From: Lentimonas sp. CC4
GTDB lineage: Bacteria; Verrucomicrobiota; Verrucomicrobiia; Opitutales; Coraliomargaritaceae
DNA: 64,000 bases
Reading direction: 5' to 3'
NCBI RefSeq assembly: GCF_902728235.1
Contig: NZ_CACVBO010000001.1
Coordinates: 682,001 to 746,000 of the forward strand
The translations under genes were made by a program, and so were the position numbers. Each line of letters starts with the position of its first letter. The stretch's first letter is position 1. The notes below the pieces were generated by a model. It did no database searches. It was not told the DNA's origin and saw only the letters and a program-made list of their open reading frames with translations. Below are positions 36,935 through 45,107 of the stretch, piece after piece.

Positions 36935-38080
36935 TTAGTGCTGGTTGGCTCGCTGGATCATAAAAAAGCCAGCAGCCTGAAAGATGATGTTTGGCAGCCA
37001 GATCAACAAATCAGGACGTAAAGAAGGCACACCTTCTAGCCAACTGACTGCAATGATCAAAAAGTAATAGCTCATCGCAATGATCAGTGCGATCCCGAGA
37101 TTCGCATAGCTCTCCTTACGACCTACGTGAATGGCCAGAGGCACGCCAAAGATCGCCAGCGAAAACACCGAAAACGCCATCGCAAAGCTCTTTTGCATGT
37201 GCACCTGCAACTTCATTCGCGACTTCGACATCCCTTCACCGGCTTCAGCCTCTTCCGCTAACAGCAGATCACGCTTTGCCATCAACTGCGAAAAGACCAT
37301 CTCCTTGGTGCGCACACGCCGCTGGCTCTTTTCACCAAAAATATCCCCCATGGGCAACTCGATCGGCAACTCTCCAAAGAAGAGTGATCGCATCGGCTCC
37401 TCGTCGAGCTCATCAGGATCGTCATTATCACGCTGCTCTGCCGTGCCATTCCGAAGGGTCAAAACTAGCGCGCTGCTTTCTTTATCAAAACTAATTTCGC
37501 CTTCCTCTGCGCGTAAAAAGAGCTTCACGCGTTGCGCGTCGTCTAGCTCCCAAATCCAGAAATCCTTCATCAGCGAACCATCGCGCCCGCCCATATAAAT
37601 CACATACCCAGGAAATTCGTGGATAAATCGCCGCTCCTCAATGAACCCAATCGGGTTTTCACTGACCGCGGTGGCCATCAACTGCTTATAAGCTAAGCGT
37701 GATTCTGGCGCATATTGAAGATTCACCACAACGCCCACGACCATCCCGATGAATGAGATCAAGAACACGGGCGATGCGATTTGATACAGGCTCAGGCCCG
37801 AGGCCTTCATCGCAGTAATTTCCTGCTGCGAAGACAGACGTCCGAGCGCCATCAATGTGCCCGTCAAAACCCCCAGCGGTAGCGCATACGCCGCCACGTA
37901 AGGGATCAACAGCCCCATCAACTTCAAAAAGACGATCGCATCGAGTTTCCCAGCCGCAACCAGCTCTGCGATATCACGCATCGCATTTCCCAATAACAGG
38001 ACGAACACAAAAAGCCCCATCGCGAACCCAGTAGCGACAAGAACCTCCTTCAAGACATGACGATGTAGTAAATTAAGCAT
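36935..38080 (-). CDS. LptF/LptG-family LPS export permease
   Basis: Membrane subunit of the LptB2FG lipopolysaccharide extractor. It has six membrane helices: two at each end of a central periplasmic region of ~170 residues (beta-jellyroll). The N-terminus LHRHVLKEVLVATGFAMGLF and LLIPYVAAYALPLGVLTGT are characteristic, as is SFIGMVVGVVVN. At 381 residues it could be either LptF or LptG; only one member is in the window. The other subunit and LptB are not adjacent. Confidence 0.9.
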   Translation of the reverse strand: MLNLLHRHVLKEVLVATGFAMGLFVFVLLLGNAMRDIAELVAAGKLDAIVFLKLMGLLIPYVAAYALPLGVLTGTLMALGRLSSQQEITAMKASGLSLYQIASPVFLISFIGMVVGVVVNLQYAPESRLAYKQLMATAVSENPIGFIEERRFIHEFPGYVIYMGGRDGSLMKDFWIWELDDAQRVKLFLRAEEGEISFDKESSALVLTLRNGTAEQRDNDDPDELDEEPMRSLFFGELPIELPMGDIFGEKSQRRVRTKEMVFSQLMAKRDLLLAEEAEAGEGMSKSRMKLQVHMQKSFAMAFSVFSLAIFGVPLAIHVGRKESYANLGIALIIAMSYYFLIIAVSWLEGVPSLRPDLLIWLPNIIFQAAGFFMIQRANQH

Positions 38081-38087
38081 TTGCTGA

Positions 38088-38108
38088 AATTAGAAGTTAG
38101 TAGTCAGA
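38088..38108 (-). repeat. Short class A heptad array upstream of lptF/G gene
   Basis: Minus strand: TCTGACT, ACTAACT, TCTAATT, then TCAGCAA to ATG 38080. Register kept. Confidence 0.6.
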
Positions 38109-38161
38109 ACGCCCGAACCACAAGCCACAAGCTCTTCCAAATAATTTTCTCTCGCGCGCGT

Positions 38162-38196
38162 TTCTCACTTCACACTTCCGCATTCTAACTTCAACC
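38162..38196 (+). repeat. Degenerate class A heptad array upstream of pyrE
   Basis: Units TTCTCAC, TTCACAC, TTCCGCA, TTCTAAC, TTCAACC (38162-38196), then TGCCGCC and ATG 38204, all in 7-bp steps. Confidence 0.7.
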
Positions 38197-38203
38197 TGCC
38201 GCC

Positions 38204-38773
38204 ATGGATTCCAAACAAGAAGAAGTTCTCCAAATTTTCCGCGACGGTGGCGCACTCCTCAGTGGCCACTTCCTGCTGCGCTCCGGCCTGCACAGTGCCC
38301 ATTTCTTCCAATGTGCACAGGTTTGCCAATACATGGACAAAGTCACTCGCATGGCGGAACTCCTCTGTGAAGACCTCAAAGGCTACGGCGCGACGACCGT
38401 CGTCGGCCCCGCAATGGGCGGTCTCGTGATCGGCCAAGAAGTCGCACGCCAACTCGGCCTACGCTTCGTTTTCCTCGAAAAGGTCGATGATAAGCTCGAA
38501 CTACGCCGCAACTTCAAATTCGCACCCGACGAGAAGGTATTGATCGTCGAAGACGTCATCACACGCGGTGGCCGCGTCGTTGAAGCACTCGAACAATGCC
38601 GCAAACACGGCGCAGATCCTGTCGCAGTCGGTGTCATCGTCGACCGCAGCAACGGCAAGACCACCTTCGACATCCCACACCACAGCCTAGCAGAACTCAG
38701 CTTCCCAACTTACGAAGCCGACAATCTCCCGCCAGAGCTACAAGGCAGCGAAGCGATCAAGCCAGGCAGCTAG
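38204..38773 (+). CDS. pyrE: Orotate phosphoribosyltransferase
   Basis: Makes orotidine monophosphate from orotate and PRPP. LLRSGLHSAHFFQCAQV is the substrate entry region, GPAMGGLVIGQEVARQLGL the nucleotide turn, and VLIVEDVITRGGRVVEA the PRPP-binding motif (residues ~111-127). Length of 189 residues is usual for the short bacterial form. Its stop is followed within 3 bp by a nine-copy heptad array. Confidence 0.95.
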   Translation: MDSKQEEVLQIFRDGGALLSGHFLLRSGLHSAHFFQCAQVCQYMDKVTRMAELLCEDLKGYGATTVVGPAMGGLVIGQEVARQLGLRFVFLEKVDDKLELRRNFKFAPDEKVLIVEDVITRGGRVVEALEQCRKHGADPVAVGVIVDRSNGKTTFDIPHHSLAELSFPTYEADNLPPELQGSEAIKPGS

Positions 38774-38776
38774 CCC

Positions 38777-38839
38777 GTCGAACGTCGAACGTCGAACGTC
38801 GAACGTCGAACGTCGAACGTCGAACGTCGAACGTCGAAC
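38777..38839 (+). repeat. Nine perfect GTCGAAC heptads after pyrE
   Basis: Nine exact tandem copies of the 7-mer, then a degenerate GTCGACA. The absence of any mismatch indicates very recent expansion by slippage. Confidence 0.97.
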
Positions 38840-38876
38840 GTCGACATTTTGCTTCGACGTCGCAAAAATCCAATCA

Positions 38877-38899
38877 AGCTGAAAATTCTATTTTCAGCT
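38877..38899. repeat. Perfect 10-bp inverted repeat between two heptad arrays
   Basis: AGCTGAAAAT, loop TCT, ATTTTCAGCT. No T-run follows. It lies between the arrays at 38777 and 38906. Confidence 0.85.
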
Positions 38900-38905
38900 A
38901 TTTAA

Positions 38906-38947
38906 ATTCAACATTCAAAGTTGAACGTTCGATGTTCAACGTTCAAC
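38906..38947 (+). repeat. Class B heptad array upstream of rlmJ
   Basis: Units ATTCAAC, ATTCAAA, GTTGAAC, GTTCGAT, GTTCAAC, GTTCAAC, then 16 bp to ATG 38964. Confidence 0.85.
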
Positions 38948-38963
38948 GAGATCATCCGACACC

Positions 38964-39806
38964 ATGCTCAGCTACCGCCACGCATTCCATGCTGGAAACT
39001 ATGCCGATGTGCTCAAGCACCTCGTGCTAGTCGAGTGCCTCAACTACCTAAAGTTGAAGGATAAGCCGTTCGCGTATTTCGATACGCATGCGGGCCCGGG
39101 CATGTATGCACTGGATTCGGAATTCGCTCTGAAGACCGGCGAATTCCAAGGCGGCATCGCCAAACTATGGGTCGAAGAGGCCTTACCGGAAGCGCTCTTA
39201 CCCTATTTGGAGGTGATTGAAGCGATCAATGTCAGCGACGAACTCGTCAAATATCCGGGTTCGCCGTCCATTGCCCAGCATCTGCTGCGTGAGCAAGACC
39301 GCCTGCAATTGTGCGAACTGCACAACACCGAGATTGAGGCGCTCGAAGCATTGCTACGCGTCGATGGCCGCGCCGAGGTCTGGCATGAGGACGGCTTTAA
39401 TCGAGTCGAAAAGCTCCTGCCGCCCAGAGAGCGACGTGCAGTGACGCTGATTGACCCGTCCTACGAAATCAAAGAAGACTATGATCGTGTGGTGGAATTC
39501 ATTACCCGCGCATACCGAAAATTTGCCCAAGGGGTTTATTTGATCTGGTATCCGGTGGTCGAACGCGCACGCATCGACCAGATGGAAGCCGATCTACAGC
39601 GTAGCGGCATCCGCAACATTCAAGTGTATGAGCTCGGCATCACCAACGACACCGAAGCGCGCGGCATGACCTCTAGCGGCATGATTGTCATCAACCCGCC
39701 CTGGACACTGAAACAGCGCATGGAGCCCGCGCTTAAATTCCTGGCCGACACACTCGGCATTGACGGCAATGGCTTTGCCAGATCCGAGCAGCTTGTAGAG
39801 GAATAA
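38964..39806 (+). CDS. rlmJ: 23S rRNA (adenine-N6)-methyltransferase RlmJ
   Basis: Methylates A2030 of 23S rRNA. The 280-residue protein starts MLSYRHAFHAGNYADVLKH, the strict family signature. TLIDPSYEIKEDYDRVVEFI is the catalytic (D/N)PPY-type motif, here DPSY, and YLIWYPVVERARIDQMEADL follows. GMTSSGMIVINPPW is near the C-terminus. Confidence 0.94.
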   Translation: MLSYRHAFHAGNYADVLKHLVLVECLNYLKLKDKPFAYFDTHAGPGMYALDSEFALKTGEFQGGIAKLWVEEALPEALLPYLEVIEAINVSDELVKYPGSPSIAQHLLREQDRLQLCELHNTEIEALEALLRVDGRAEVWHEDGFNRVEKLLPPRERRAVTLIDPSYEIKEDYDRVVEFITRAYRKFAQGVYLIWYPVVERARIDQMEADLQRSGIRNIQVYELGITNDTEARGMTSSGMIVINPPWTLKQRMEPALKFLADTLGIDGNGFARSEQLVEE

Positions 39807-39871
39807 TACAGGAAGAGCGGACTGAGACCTCTCCCGCATCAAGAATTGTGATTTTTTAGCTCAACCCATAC

Positions 39872-39994
39872 GGGAGGGACGAGCTCCGCCTCGTCTTGCG
39901 GTGTGCTGGTGCTTTGGTTCTGAGCGGAGGTTGAGTGCGGAGGCTCGGCGAGACGGCAGCGTAGAACGCGGCAAGCGCGGAGGCCGTCCCTCCC
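39872..39994. repeat. MITE-like element with GGGAGGG termini
   Basis: A 123-bp element whose ends are imperfect inverted repeats: GGGAGGGACGAGCTCCGC (left) and, read on the minus strand, GGGAGGGACGGCCTCCGC (right). It is related in reverse orientation to 31852-31971, with closely matching blocks over its whole length. It carries no gene. Confidence 0.85.
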
Positions 39995-40084
39995 CAAGAA
40001 CAGATCCGTTGAAGCGCCATGAAGCGGATCCGCTCAGCGGTTCTGGGATTGAGCGCAACACATCGTCGAAATCGACCTCTAAAA

Positions 40085-42856
40085 ATGGACTCACACGCGG
40101 CCATGCATACAATGGCACGTGAGATGTCCCAGAATTGCGATAGGTCTTGGTATCAATTATCGAGCGCTGATGTGCTTGAACGCTTAGAAAGTGCCCCCGA
40201 AGGCCTCTCTCAAGACCTCTCTCAGCGCCGCTTAGAAGAGTTCGGCTATAATGAATTAAAAATTCAAACGCCAAGCGCATGGAAACGCCTGCTACGACAA
40301 TTCCACAACGCGCTCATCTATATTCTACTGATTGCGATCACCTTGACCGCCATACTCGGGATGTGGATGGACATGGCAGTCATCCTTGGAGTCGTCGCCT
40401 TAAATGTAGTCATCGGCTACATTCAAGAGGGCAAGGCCGAGGGCGCGCTCGACGCCTTAAAGCGCACACTCGTGGCAAAATGCACCGTCATACGTAGTGG
40501 CGAAGCCACGATTATCCCCAGTCGAGAACTCGTCCCGGGCGAAATCGTCAGCCTCAGTGGGGGCGACCGTATCCCTGCCGACTTACGACTGATCAGCGCT
40601 CATGATTTTCATGCCGACGAAAGCGCCCTAACCGGCGAATCCGTGCCGGCAAAAAAGGAGATCGACGCCATCGACCGCCCCGACCTCTCTCCTGGCGATC
40701 AACGCTGCATGGCCTTCAGCAGCACCTTCGCCACCCGCGGCTCAGCACTGGGAATTGTTGTCGAAACTGCCGAACAGACCGAGATCGGAAAAATTGCCGT
40801 GCTGATGAAAGAGATCCAAGCACCGCTGACACCGCTGCAGTCGAAAATCGCCGATTTTACCCGCACACTGATCATCGCAATCCTACTGATCGGGCTCTTG
40901 AACCTATTGCTCGGGCACTACGTGGGATACGCCCTCGGCTACAATTTCCTCGGCTCCATTTCACTGATCGTGGCGGCGATCCCAGAAATGTTGCCCATGA
41001 TTGTGACCGGCATACTCGCGCTCTCTGCCACCCGCATGGCGCAACGCAGCGCCCTGATCCGTCGTCTGCCCGCCGCTGAAACCCTCGGCTGCACCACCGT
41101 CATCTGCTCCGACAAAACTGGCACCTTGACCAAGAATGAAATGACCGTGCAGGCGATCCTCTGTGCCGACAGCTCCTACGAAGTGCACGGCGTAGGCTAT
41201 GATCCCGACGGCTTTTTCGCAAAAGACCAAGCAGCCATCGATCTGACAGAGCTACCGTCCGCGCTCCGTGAAACACTCCGCACTGGACTACTCTGCAACG
41301 ATGCGAACTTAGTCAAAGAAGGCACACACCACCATATTGTCGGAGACCCCACCGAAGGCGCCTTGCTAGTCGCCGCCGCCAAAGCACAGATCACGGATCA
41401 TTCAGAACGCATCGATGAAATCCCCTTCGACTCTGAAAATATGTATATGGCGACGCTGCATCGTGGCGAAAAATCGAACCACATCTTCGTCAAAGGCTCC
41501 CCCGAACAAGTGCTCAAGCTCTGCACCCATCAACTCACTCAAAACGGCCCAGAGGATCTTACCCCCGATGCCATTCACGAACAAGCAGAGCAACTTGCAG
41601 CCAAAGCACTGCGCCTCCTCGCCATGGCCACCAAAGCAGTGCCACACACGCACACGCGCATCACCTCCAAAGACCTGCATACTCTCACCTTCTTAGGGAT
41701 CGAAGGCATGATCGATCCTCCGCGACCAGAAGCCATCGCCGCCATTGAAGACTGCAAACAAGCCGGAATCCGCCCCGTCATGATCACAGGCGATCACGCC
41801 ATCACCGCTTCTGCAGTGGCACGCCAGCTCGGCATCTTATCGCGCGATGCCCCTCCCGCGATCGGCGGTGAAACATTGGCGCGCATGAGCGATGATGACT
41901 TGCGCGAAGCCGTCGCTCGAGTCTCTGTCTTTGCCCGTGTCGCCCCCGAGCACAAACTTCGTATCGCCCGGCAACTACAAGAACGTGGCGAAATCGTCGC
42001 GATGACCGGTGACGGCGTCAACGACGCCCCTGCACTGAAAGCGGCAGACATCGGCATTGCGATGGGCATCACGGGCACCGAAGTCAGTAAAGAAGCTGCC
42101 GACATGGTGCTGACAGACGACAACTTTGCCAGTATCGTCGGCGCTGTCGAAGAAGGACGGCACGCCTGGAAGAATCTGGAAAAGGCCATTCTCTACACAC
42201 TTCCCACCAATGGCGGACAAGCCATGCTCGTCATCGGCGCGGTGCTAATGGCCACCTTCGTGCCGATCTTCGCAGCTCGACTGACGCTCGAACCCGTCAT
42301 GATTCTATGGATCAATCTATTCGACTCGGTCTTTCTGACGATGCCACTGATGATGGAGGCCAAAGAGCGCAACTTACTCAAACAACCCCCACGGCCACCG
42401 AAAGCTAAACTCGCCAGCATGCTGCTACTGGGGCGCGTCATCCTGATCGGCCTCGCCATCGCCCTGCCTGGGTTTTGGATCTATCATCACTTCGGAGCCG
42501 CAGCCGTCGCCGCAGATGGCACCATCCTCGACGAGTTGCTGCTCACCCAAGCCCAAACCGCAGCCTTCTGGGCGGTGCTGATGGTGCACTTCGGATTCGT
42601 CATGAGTGCACGATCGATCGACCAGTCGGCCTTCAGTTTCAGCCCATTCTCAAATAAGTGGTTACTCGCAGGGATCGCCGCCAGCGTCCTACTCCGCCTA
42701 CTGCCAAGCGTGGTGCCATCGATCGCTGCCGCATTTCGAACCGCAAACTTCCCGCTCGAATGGTGGCTCTATATCCTCCCCTGCCTACTACCTGGTTTCA
42801 TCATCCTAGAAATTGAGAAACTCATTCGAAGACGATTTTCTAAAGGTCACTGCTGA
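40085..42856 (+). CDS. P2-type cation-transporting ATPase
   Basis: Inner-membrane P-type ATPase. ADESALTGESVPAKKE is the actuator loop, CSDKTGTLTKNEMTV the phosphorylation site (Asp ~343 from ATG 40085) and VAMTGDGVNDAPALKAADIG the hinge. Helix 4 reads AAIPEMLPMIVTGILALSA, whose PEMLP matches Mg2+ importers of the MgtA type rather than the PEGLP of Ca2+ pumps, while overall order is Ca2+-ATPase-like. An ATG at 40019 is in frame but lies just beyond the MITE-like repeat; ATG 40085 or 40112 are likelier starts. The transported ion is unresolved. Confidence 0.9.
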   Translation: MDSHAAMHTMAREMSQNCDRSWYQLSSADVLERLESAPEGLSQDLSQRRLEEFGYNELKIQTPSAWKRLLRQFHNALIYILLIAITLTAILGMWMDMAVILGVVALNVVIGYIQEGKAEGALDALKRTLVAKCTVIRSGEATIIPSRELVPGEIVSLSGGDRIPADLRLISAHDFHADESALTGESVPAKKEIDAIDRPDLSPGDQRCMAFSSTFATRGSALGIVVETAEQTEIGKIAVLMKEIQAPLTPLQSKIADFTRTLIIAILLIGLLNLLLGHYVGYALGYNFLGSISLIVAAIPEMLPMIVTGILALSATRMAQRSALIRRLPAAETLGCTTVICSDKTGTLTKNEMTVQAILCADSSYEVHGVGYDPDGFFAKDQAAIDLTELPSALRETLRTGLLCNDANLVKEGTHHHIVGDPTEGALLVAAAKAQITDHSERIDEIPFDSENMYMATLHRGEKSNHIFVKGSPEQVLKLCTHQLTQNGPEDLTPDAIHEQAEQLAAKALRLLAMATKAVPHTHTRITSKDLHTLTFLGIEGMIDPPRPEAIAAIEDCKQAGIRPVMITGDHAITASAVARQLGILSRDAPPAIGGETLARMSDDDLREAVARVSVFARVAPEHKLRIARQLQERGEIVAMTGDGVNDAPALKAADIGIAMGITGTEVSKEAADMVLTDDNFASIVGAVEEGRHAWKNLEKAILYTLPTNGGQAMLVIGAVLMATFVPIFAARLTLEPVMILWINLFDSVFLTMPLMMEAKERNLLKQPPRPPKAKLASMLLLGRVILIGLAIALPGFWIYHHFGAAAVAADGTILDELLLTQAQTAAFWAVLMVHFGFVMSARSIDQSAFSFSPFSNKWLLAGIAASVLLRLLPSVVPSIAAAFRTANFPLEWWLYILPCLLPGFIILEIEKLIRRRFSKGHC

Positions 42857-42917
42857 ACCGAGCCGAACTCTCAATTTTTAATCGCAATTCGCCGCGAGTC
42901 CTTCAATAGCTGTTCGC

Positions 42918-43223
42918 ATGTTCAAATTCGACAGCACCCTCAACCGCCTGTGCAGCGTTGGCACTTGGGAAGCCATTTCCTCAATCCTACTCTTCGGCAT
43001 CGCCATGCCACTCAAATATATATGGGGCAACGACATGCTGATCCGACCGATCGGCATGGCACACGGAATCTTATGGATGGCCTACGTCGGGTTGGCCGTG
43101 CTCGGCCAAATGGATTACAAATGGTCATGGAAGATAACTGGCTGGTTACTCGTCGCCAGTATCGTGCCCGCAGGCCCATTAGTCGCCGACCCGAAGTTGC
43201 TCAAGCACATCAAAGCCAAGTAG
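42918..43223 (+). CDS. DUF3817-family membrane protein
   Basis: A small inner-membrane protein of 101 residues with three hydrophobic segments. It contains RPIGMAHGILWMAYVGLAVL, the recognisable core of DUF3817. GTWEAISSILLFGIAMPLKY precedes it. Function unknown. It follows the ATPase gene by 61 bp in the same direction. Confidence 0.85.
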   Translation: MFKFDSTLNRLCSVGTWEAISSILLFGIAMPLKYIWGNDMLIRPIGMAHGILWMAYVGLAVLGQMDYKWSWKITGWLLVASIVPAGPLVADPKLLKHIKAK

Positions 43224-43320
43224 CCCGTCGTTGACGCGATCCATCAAGGTGCTTTCGCATCTGAAACGTGGTATTTCTCAATGTGAATATGTCTAGTCAC
43301 TTTACACCGCAGCACTCAGC

Positions 43321-44340
43321 ATGATGCATATGCCCGCCCGCATACGACTCCATCTACTCTCTATCTTGCTGCTGATAATGACGTCCGCTATTACCCCACT
43401 CCGCGCTGACTCCAATCAACTCGCATTCAGCCGCAACCAAGCGCTCGCTCAAACGATCAATTTGGCAGAGCGCAGCAGTGCCGAGTCAGACGTCAGCATA
43501 ATCGCTGAGGCTGGTTTCACCGCGATCCGTCTGGTGCTCGCCCCCTTCAAGGAGATGCAGCAAGACGAAGGGCAGTGGCGCTTCAATACCGCATGGCTTA
43601 AGGACGTCGAGCGTATCGTCGAGCGCGCCCTTCAGCACGATCTAGCGATCATCCTCGACCACCACGAATACTTCCCCATGGGAGAAAAGCCCGAGGAAAT
43701 GCACGACCAATATATGGAATCGTGGCGACTGCTCGCTCAGCACTTTGCACACCTCCCTAATGATACGGTCTTCTTCGAACTCCTCAACGAGCCGAACACC
43801 AACCTGACACCGAAACTCTGGAACACCTACCTCGCCGAAGCCATCGCAGTCGTGCGCAAGAGTAACCCAGAGCGCACGCTCATTATCGGCCCCGGGCATT
43901 GGAATAATATTAAATTCCTCAAACAACTCAAAATCCCAAAGTCCGAGCGCAACGTCATTGCCACCTTTCACTATTACGAACCATTCCAATTCACCCACCA
44001 AGGCGCGAGTTGGACACCTAACATGAAAGACGTGAAAGACGTGCGCTGGAACGGCACGCCTGAACAAATCAAAGAGGTGCTCAGTGACCTGCAGAGTGCA
44101 GCCCAGTGGGGCAAAAAAGAGCAACGTCCACTCCTTCTAGGAGAATTCGGAGCTATCAAATACGCCGCGCTCGAAGACCGCGTGCGCTACTACCACGTCG
44201 TGCATACAGTCGCCGAAAAATACGGCATTTCTTGGGCAGCATGGGGCTTTCGTGATGGCCATTACAGTATCTACGACAGCAAAAAAGCGCAGTGGAATCA
44301 GGCACTGCTCTACGGCCTACGGGGCAAGCCAACCCAGTAA
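43321..44340 (+). CDS. Secreted glycoside hydrolase family 5 (endoglucanase-like)
   Basis: Retaining beta-glycosidase with a TIM barrel. Signal peptide LLSILLLIMTSAITPLRA is followed by the catalytic domain. The acid/base is Glu157 in ELLNEPN; the nucleophile is Glu275 in LLGEFGA. FTAIRLVLAPFKEM and LDHHEYFP mark the usual early strands, and HYYEPFQFTHQG the second. At 339 residues there is no carbohydrate-binding module. Substrate could be beta-glucan or mannan. Confidence 0.92.
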   Translation: MMHMPARIRLHLLSILLLIMTSAITPLRADSNQLAFSRNQALAQTINLAERSSAESDVSIIAEAGFTAIRLVLAPFKEMQQDEGQWRFNTAWLKDVERIVERALQHDLAIILDHHEYFPMGEKPEEMHDQYMESWRLLAQHFAHLPNDTVFFELLNEPNTNLTPKLWNTYLAEAIAVVRKSNPERTLIIGPGHWNNIKFLKQLKIPKSERNVIATFHYYEPFQFTHQGASWTPNMKDVKDVRWNGTPEQIKEVLSDLQSAAQWGKKEQRPLLLGEFGAIKYAALEDRVRYYHVVHTVAEKYGISWAAWGFRDGHYSIYDSKKAQWNQALLYGLRGKPTQ

Positions 44341-44355
44341 GTAAGCCAGCCAGTT

Positions 44356-45102
44356 CTAGCACCGGCGCCAACGACTCGCTTGCGCGATACTGTATTGGAA
44401 CTTCCGCGCGTGCTCCCGAATCAGGAACGGCATATCCCACTGCTTTTGTAGCTCAAAGTCTGGCTCCAGCGCGGAACGTAAGCCCTCAAACGAATCTTGT
44501 GCACCGTCGCCGAGCCAATTAGCCGACGGCGTATATTCCTCCAGCCATGTGAAGGGCGTGGTAATCAACAACTGGCCGCCAGGCTTCACCAACTCTGACA
44601 GCCGCTTCAACAAGCGCATCGGCTCCGGCAAGCGGCAGATCAAATTACAGGCAATCACGACGTCAAACTGACCGATATCGTCGCGAACACGCTGCGCATC
44701 CCCGACTTCAAAATGCACACGGTTCGGATCAATCGCGGCATCCACCTTCAAATCCAACAAAGTCGTGCCCGAGCCTTCATCCAAACGCCAAGCCGCATGC
44801 ATACCAGCGGTCTTCATACGATTGGCCGCATCGATAAACGCCTGCGAGTAATCAATGCCAATCACCTCCGAGCAATGACGCGCCAGCTCAAAGGTCGAGC
44901 GCCCCACCGAGCAGCCGAGATCCAAGGCGCGCGCATTTGCTGGCAAGACCGCCACATCGACGCCCTCACTGACGCATCGCTGTGGAAACCCCAAGGCATC
45001 GGCACCACCGAAGCCATACGGGAACTGCTCCGCCGCACTGGCGTAGTGAAAAATCAAATACTGCTGCAGCAGCTCGTCGGATTCGTAAGGGTTCTCTGAC
45101 AT
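44356..45102 (-). CDS. SAM methyltransferase like the C-terminal domain of OvoA
   Basis: A 248-residue class I methyltransferase. It starts NPYESDELLQQYLIFHYAS and ends EHARKFQYSIAQASRWRR; both are marks of the OvoA C-terminal domain, the putative 4-mercaptohistidine N-methyltransferase of ovothiol synthesis. Motif I is ALDLGCSVGRSTFELAR; VIACNLICRLPEPMRLL and PGGQLLITTPFTWLEEY follow. No sulfoxide-synthase domain is fused or adjacent. It might finish ovothiol made by a separate enzyme, or methylate another thiohistidine. Confidence 0.82.
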   Translation of the reverse strand: MSENPYESDELLQQYLIFHYASAAEQFPYGFGGADALGFPQRCVSEGVDVAVLPANARALDLGCSVGRSTFELARHCSEVIGIDYSQAFIDAANRMKTAGMHAAWRLDEGSGTTLLDLKVDAAIDPNRVHFEVGDAQRVRDDIGQFDVVIACNLICRLPEPMRLLKRLSELVKPGGQLLITTPFTWLEEYTPSANWLGDGAQDSFEGLRSALEPDFELQKQWDMPFLIREHARKFQYSIAQASRWRRC

Positions 45103-45107
45103 ACTTA

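Noticed and set aside
38596-39030. Plus-strand frame with RRTSNVE repeated several times
   Set aside because: The 21-bp protein period is a direct result of three 7-bp units; not a real repeat protein.
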